Origin: Larus michahellis
Lineage: Eukaryota; Chordata; Aves; Charadriiformes; Laridae
Direction: 5' to 3'
DNA length: 64,000 nucleotides
NCBI RefSeq assembly: GCF_964199755.1
Contig: NC_133907.1
Coordinates: forward strand, 4,469,001-4,533,000
A program made the translations under genes and the position numbers. This document shows positions 59,901 to 64,000 of the stretch, one piece after another; position 1 is the first letter of the stretch, and the number at the start of each line of letters is the position of its first letter. The notes beneath the pieces were generated by a model. It searched no databases. It had not been told where the DNA came from and was given only the letters and a program-made list of their open reading frames with translations.

Positions 59901-62442
59901 AGGGATGGAGCTGCACTCGTGACAGCCGGTGCTGCCGAGCGCTCGCACGCATCCCTCCTCCCGCCGAGATGCAGCAGGGCCGGCCATCCCTCTGCTGCGT
60001 CTCCACCATCCGCAGCTCGCAGGGTGCACCCGAGCCAGGTGAGGGGGGCTGCAGGGCATGGCCAGGGGGCTGCAGGGCACAGCTCGGGGGTGGGGGGAGG
60101 GGGGCTATGGGGCCAGCAGGGTCGGGGGGAGATGCTGCATGTGCATCCCCAGCTGGAGGGCACAGCCTCCGGCTCGGCAGAAAGAGGAGCAGAGGGGATG
60201 AAGGGCGGCTGGGTGCTTGCGGCGTTGCTCCGGTGCAGGGCTCGGGAAGGAGAGGAGAACCCGCGTCCCTGCTTGGACCCAGCTCAGGGGCTGATACTGT
60301 CCTTCCCTTGCTCCAAAACGTGTGCCCTGGCTCAGCACCCCTTACCCTCACGCACGCCAAGTGCTGCCGGGCGATGGGAAAGTTGAGACCCAGGGGCTGG
60401 GGGAGCAGGCGGCTGCCGGGGAGCTGCCGGGGGAGCTGCCAGGGGCTCCGGGCTCTGGGGAGGCAGCTGTCTGTCCCCAGCAGGAGCGGTGCCGCCAGTG
60501 TTCCCAGCCCTGCCTTTCTTCTTGGATTGTTTTTCCCTTCGTCTTTCCCCCCTCTTTCCCATCTGCTCTCTGTCCTCTTGCCGCCAGCCATGTTTGCTGA
60601 GGGACTGTGGATCCCCACGTCCTGCTGCTGGTGGCAGATGCTCTATAGTCCCCTATGGATATAGGTCCTGATGTTGGCCAGACCCCTGCTCCCTTCCTCT
60701 CCTTCACTGAGCCTTTCTGCAGCAAGTCCTGGGGAAGCCCCGGCACAGCCGAAGGACGCAACTCCGTCACCTCCAGACCTGCCAGGTCCATATCTACCCC
60801 CAACATCTGGCGGGACGGGCGTTTTTCCGCTCGGAGGTAGCCCAGCATGGCCACGGCAGGGCTGTGCTCGGGGTGCTGGGAGCAGGATAGCTGGGAGCAT
60901 CTCAGGCATCCTTGGCTGGAGGGAGCCCAGCCCTCACCTGCCGGGTCCGGGGTGTCGGAGGCTGTAGAAAGCCATCAGAGATATCTCCATCACCCAAGAC
61001 AGGCGCAGAGAACACCCTGCCCCTGCTCAAAGCCTCTCCATGGATCTCCCTTCAGCTTGTTTTCCGTAAATCCCCTCGCATCCCCAGCCGTCGGTCAGGT
61101 GCCCTGCCTCAGTTTCCCCGTGGCAATGCTTGTCACTGGGTGTGTTTAAGGAGCAAGGTGGTGTGACATGGTCTGGGTAACCTGGGACATGCGGACACAT
61201 CAACAAATGTTTCCTGCTCCATTTTAACATCTTTTGGCTGGTTTGTCTCCTCTTGCACAAAGGCGTGCTTGAGAGATCTCTTTGAAACCTCTTCCCCTCT
61301 TAAAACCCACTAATTATGGAAATGAGCTGCAGCGGGTTTTCTCCAGCCCTTCTGCTCTCCCAGAGTGGGTTATCCCCGGAGGTGGATCTTCTTCGGTTGC
61401 TGCTCTGATTTCGGTGGTTCCTTGATTTTCCCAGCTTGCTGTGGTGGGAGCAGGTAAGCTGGGGGGGATGCTCCGGTCTTTGCTTCTGCGGATCAGCGCT
61501 GCTTATGTCAAGCCAGCTGGCTTTTATCCAGAGCAGATGAGCACATGAGCCCCTAATACCCATGTCTCCTCCTCCCACCACAGCTGGGTCCCTTCAGCCC
61601 CCTCCAAAGGAGAGCTTTGCGTCCTCATTGCATCCCGAATACCCCCAGCTTATTAAAACACAAGGGGTGAGGGACAACAACCACTTGTCGTGGGTAAATG
61701 GCTCTTCGTGGGCCATCGTAGATGGCTGGCACATGTTTGGCCATCACTTGGGTGTTTGTGTGCCTGTGGGGCATCAGCCATTCCCAAGCAACCATGGTCT
61801 GTGTTGGGGGTGGACCAACCTACATCCCCTTCTCCATCGGGTGGGGTTTATCTGCTCCCCATCCCTCGGTGGTGGCAGTTTAGTGTCAGCCTGGTCCATG
61901 GGAAAAGGCTCTTCCCCTTTGCCCCCTCCCGGCGTCTCACCCAGCAGACGGTGATAACCGAGCGATGCAGAGCAGTGGCGGGTCCCCACGTCTGCTTGGC
62001 AGGCGGGTGTCAAAACAAGCATCGCTCGCGAGGGGTTTGTGTGGGCAAACATCTCCCCGGCGCCTGCCGGCTCCCGGCGCCAGCCGGCGTGTTCGTGGGC
62101 TGCTGGGTTTTCTCCCTGGCAATGGGAAGGGAAGGCAGGAGGGGGGAGATTTCAGCTGAGCTTGGTGGGTCCCTTGGGGTAGAAGAGGCATTTTTGGGTG
62201 CCCAAGCGTAGGGTGGAGGGGCACCATGGCCGTCTCTCACCCCGCTTCCCTCCGCAGCCACCGCCGCTCACTTCAGCTTCTGCCGCAGCCTCCTGGAGCA
62301 CACGGTCTCGGCCGAGAACCTCAGCTACCGCCTGCAGAGGAACCCGGGCAGCAGCCTCACCTGGCACGACGGCCGGAGCCAGCGGACCGACGGCAGCCGG
62401 ACAGTCAAGCTCCTGCGGCAGCCGGGCACCGAGGGCTCTCAG
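56901..62442 (+). CDS. SAMD10: SAMD10, N-terminal part (gene runs off the right edge)
   Basis: Two coding exons join to 72 codons: 56901-56931 and 62258-62442. The second encodes AHFSFCRSLLEHTVSAEN, SLTWHDGRSQR and KLLRQPGT, matching remembered human SAMD10 (AHFSFCRTLLEHTVSAE, SLTWHDSRSQR, KLLQQPGT). The SAM domain lies in later exons outside the window. SAMD10 and SAMD12 are counterparts of Drosophila Aveugle/HYP, a CNK-binding SAM adaptor in RAS-RAF signalling; that role is family knowledge. The gene is head to head with PRPF6, as in human. The first exon, MSCGQPKDME, does not resemble the longer human N-terminus, so it may be an alternative first exon or a lineage difference. Confidence 0.85.
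57012..57190. repeat. 46-bp minisatellite in SAMD10 intron 1
   Basis: Three nearly identical 46-bp units plus a diverged fourth, each carrying CCCTCCATCCCGGGGGTCTG and CATCCCCTCCCCGGTGCTG. The first copies are almost perfect, so expansion is recent. Confidence 0.9.
61195..61440. promoter_or_regulatory. AT-richer island in SAMD10 intron 1
   Basis: Complex AT-richer sequence in a GC-rich intron, with CACTAATTATGGAAATGAG-type homeodomain and octamer-like words. Candidate intronic regulatory element by composition only. Confidence 0.28.
62258..62442 (+). CDS. SAMD10: SAMD10 coding exon 2
   Basis: Codons 11-72, with a CCCTCCGCAG acceptor and CAG|GTACCC donor ending in phase 0. It carries the conserved FCRSLLEHTVSAEN and TWHDGRSQR motifs. 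Confidence 0.93.
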
Positions 62443-64000
62443 GTACCCGTCGGGCTCCTCCGCACCCCCCCGGGGCTGCCCAGGGGAATGCAGCTCCTCG
62501 TGTGTCCCCCCCAGCCCATCCATTCCTCGCGGGACCACCCCTCCTTTCTCTGCAGCACCAGGCCTTCAGATCCCCTTTTGCGGAAAGCCCTCGTCATTAT
62601 GGGGCGTTTAATGATAGTGATATACATAAATATAATAATGCAATTATTACCATCAGGTTGGGGGCTGTGCTGAGGTGAGCTCCGTGCGTCACCTCCTCTC
62701 CACACCTGGAGCACAGACTTAACACAATTTTGCAGTAAATGTGCCAGAACCAAATTCCTTGTAATGCCTTAAAATCCCTGAGCGCTTGGATATGTCTCTT
62801 AGCCAGGTCTGAGCCATTGACCTCCTAAAATTCTGAACTTTATTGCATTAACGAGGCTGTGAGTTGAAGGTTTCCAGCCATTTGCCTGCTGCCCTGCCTC
62901 TGCACGGCCATGGGAAGGAGCATCTTCCCAAGTGAGCGGCTCCTGGTGCTTCCTAACCCCTTCGTACTGCCCTGGGAGCTGCGATCGGAGGCAGCACATC
63001 CAACCTGCTGGAAAGAAAACAGGGAAAATTGAACTGCCCAGCTTCCAGACTCCAATGTGGAGATGCTTTTGCATCCCGAGGGCCTGGCTGGTCCCCGCAG
63101 CAGTGGGTACAGTCCCACCATCACGCTGTGATGCGCACAGGAGCGGCAGCCCCTCGGGTCCCCCTGTCCTGGCAGCGCTGTGCCTTTTCTCCCCATCACC
63201 CCTCCAGGCACCCCCGATGGCTCCTTCCCTCTCACACCTCTGCAAAAAGCACGGGGACATGGGGACAGTGCTGCCTGCACAGCGCTGCTCGGGGACACGC
63301 CAGTCATTCTCCGTGTGCCAGTGGCGTTCATCATGGCTCTCCCTCATCTGCCTCTACGTGCCTCCCAGAGGGATTTGGGGAAGGGAGAAAGGCTTTAATT
63401 TTGCTGTAAGCAAGGGAAAACACACGAGAGAAGGGAAGGGACATGAGCTGCTCCTTGCAGCTCCCAGGCGGCGGCTCCCACCACCTGGGTCCCCCCGGCC
63501 ACCTCCTGCCTCCCCGCCGGAGCAGCCTCCGAGCCCTCCCACCTGCTCTCCTCCACACCGGCCCTCGATATTCACTGCTGAGAGTTTATCAGAGAGACAG
63601 CGCAGCTCAACCGGCTGGAAAACGAGCTCGCGATTCATTACACCTCCCCTTCCCACCCAGCGAGCGCAGGAGCTCGCTCGGGGACCCATCTGGGGGGGGC
63701 TTCACCAGCCATGGGGGGTGATGCACCCTGAGCCGGCAGCGCAGGGTTTCGGGATGCTGAGATGGGCTGCGTGCGACGGGCGAAGCGCTCGCAGACGTGA
63801 GCGTGCCCAGGGAAACTGCCGGTTGTTTGTCGCCTCTTCCCCTGTGCCTCGGAAGGTTAGTCGGATAATAGCTGCGGGAAGCTCGCGGGAAGCTCACCAT
63901 GATTTCCCCCAGCCCCTCCGCTTCTCATCATCGCTCGTTAGTGAATCCAGAGCGAATCGCCGCCTCCTCCCCACAGCACGCTCTCCGGCGCGCTCAGCCG
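62443..64000 (+). other. SAMD10: SAMD10 intron 2 (partial)
   Basis: The intron continues past the window end. It contains an AT-rich island at about 62.56-62.87 kb with ATATAAT/CAATTATTA words. No further SAMD10 exon (GLYHTSPSL-like or SAM domain) is found. Confidence 0.6.

Larger units (their letters stand above)
56932..62257 (+). other. SAMD10: SAMD10 intron 1
   Basis: About 5.3 kb, mostly GC-rich, beginning with a 46-bp minisatellite. Long open frames, such as one of 494 codons at 59180-60664, are compositional. An AT-richer island lies at 61.2-61.44 kb. Confidence 0.6.

Noticed and set aside
59180-60664. 494-codon plus-strand open frame
   Set aside because: Low-complexity Gly/Pro/Ser/Arg composition, several overlapping frames of similar length on both strands, and no family motif. 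It lies in SAMD10 intron 1.

Overview
The window looks like avian genomic DNA, most likely from a GC-rich microchromosome syntenic with human 20q13.33. It carries three linked genes in the arrangement I recall for that human region: SAMD10 and PRPF6 head to head, with C20orf204 (LINC00176) downstream of PRPF6 on the same strand. It also carries an intact single-exon Rh-family ammonia transporter of the Rhp2 type, a class described in sharks and other non-mammalian vertebrates. The compact introns, many GC-rich minisatellites and lack of recognisable mammalian repeats point to a bird. The species cannot be read from the sequence.

Layout. 1-5.5 kb: GC-rich intergenic DNA with several AT-richer islands that may be regulatory. 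5501-6889 (+): Rhp2-like gene, one uninterrupted 462-codon exon. 6.9-12.3 kb: intergenic, with a CA/CG-rich simple repeat, poly-G tracts and a nearly perfect 39-bp-arm palindrome. 12.3-18.1 kb (-): C20orf204 orthologue, five coding exons that I joined by hand (169 aa). 19.07-46 kb (-): PRPF6, 21 coding exons, 941 codons, complete, with a candidate 3' UTR of about 2.5 kb and an ETS/NRF1-type promoter. 46.3-47.05 kb: minisatellite with a unit of about 54 bp just upstream of PRPF6. 47-56.4 kb: intergenic, with a purine-rich higher-order repeat at 51.6 kb. 56.4-64 kb (+): SAMD10 CpG island, first exon, 5.3-kb intron and second exon; the SAM-domain exons lie beyond the right edge.

The genes do not form one pathway. 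PRPF6 is a core tri-snRNP splicing factor. Rhp2 is a membrane NH3 channel. SAMD10 is a small SAM-domain adaptor. The least described item is C20orf204: here it reads as a small secreted protein with a signal peptide, four spaced cysteines, two N-glycosylation sequons, about four amphipathic helices and only phase-0 introns, a plan resembling short-chain helical cytokines.
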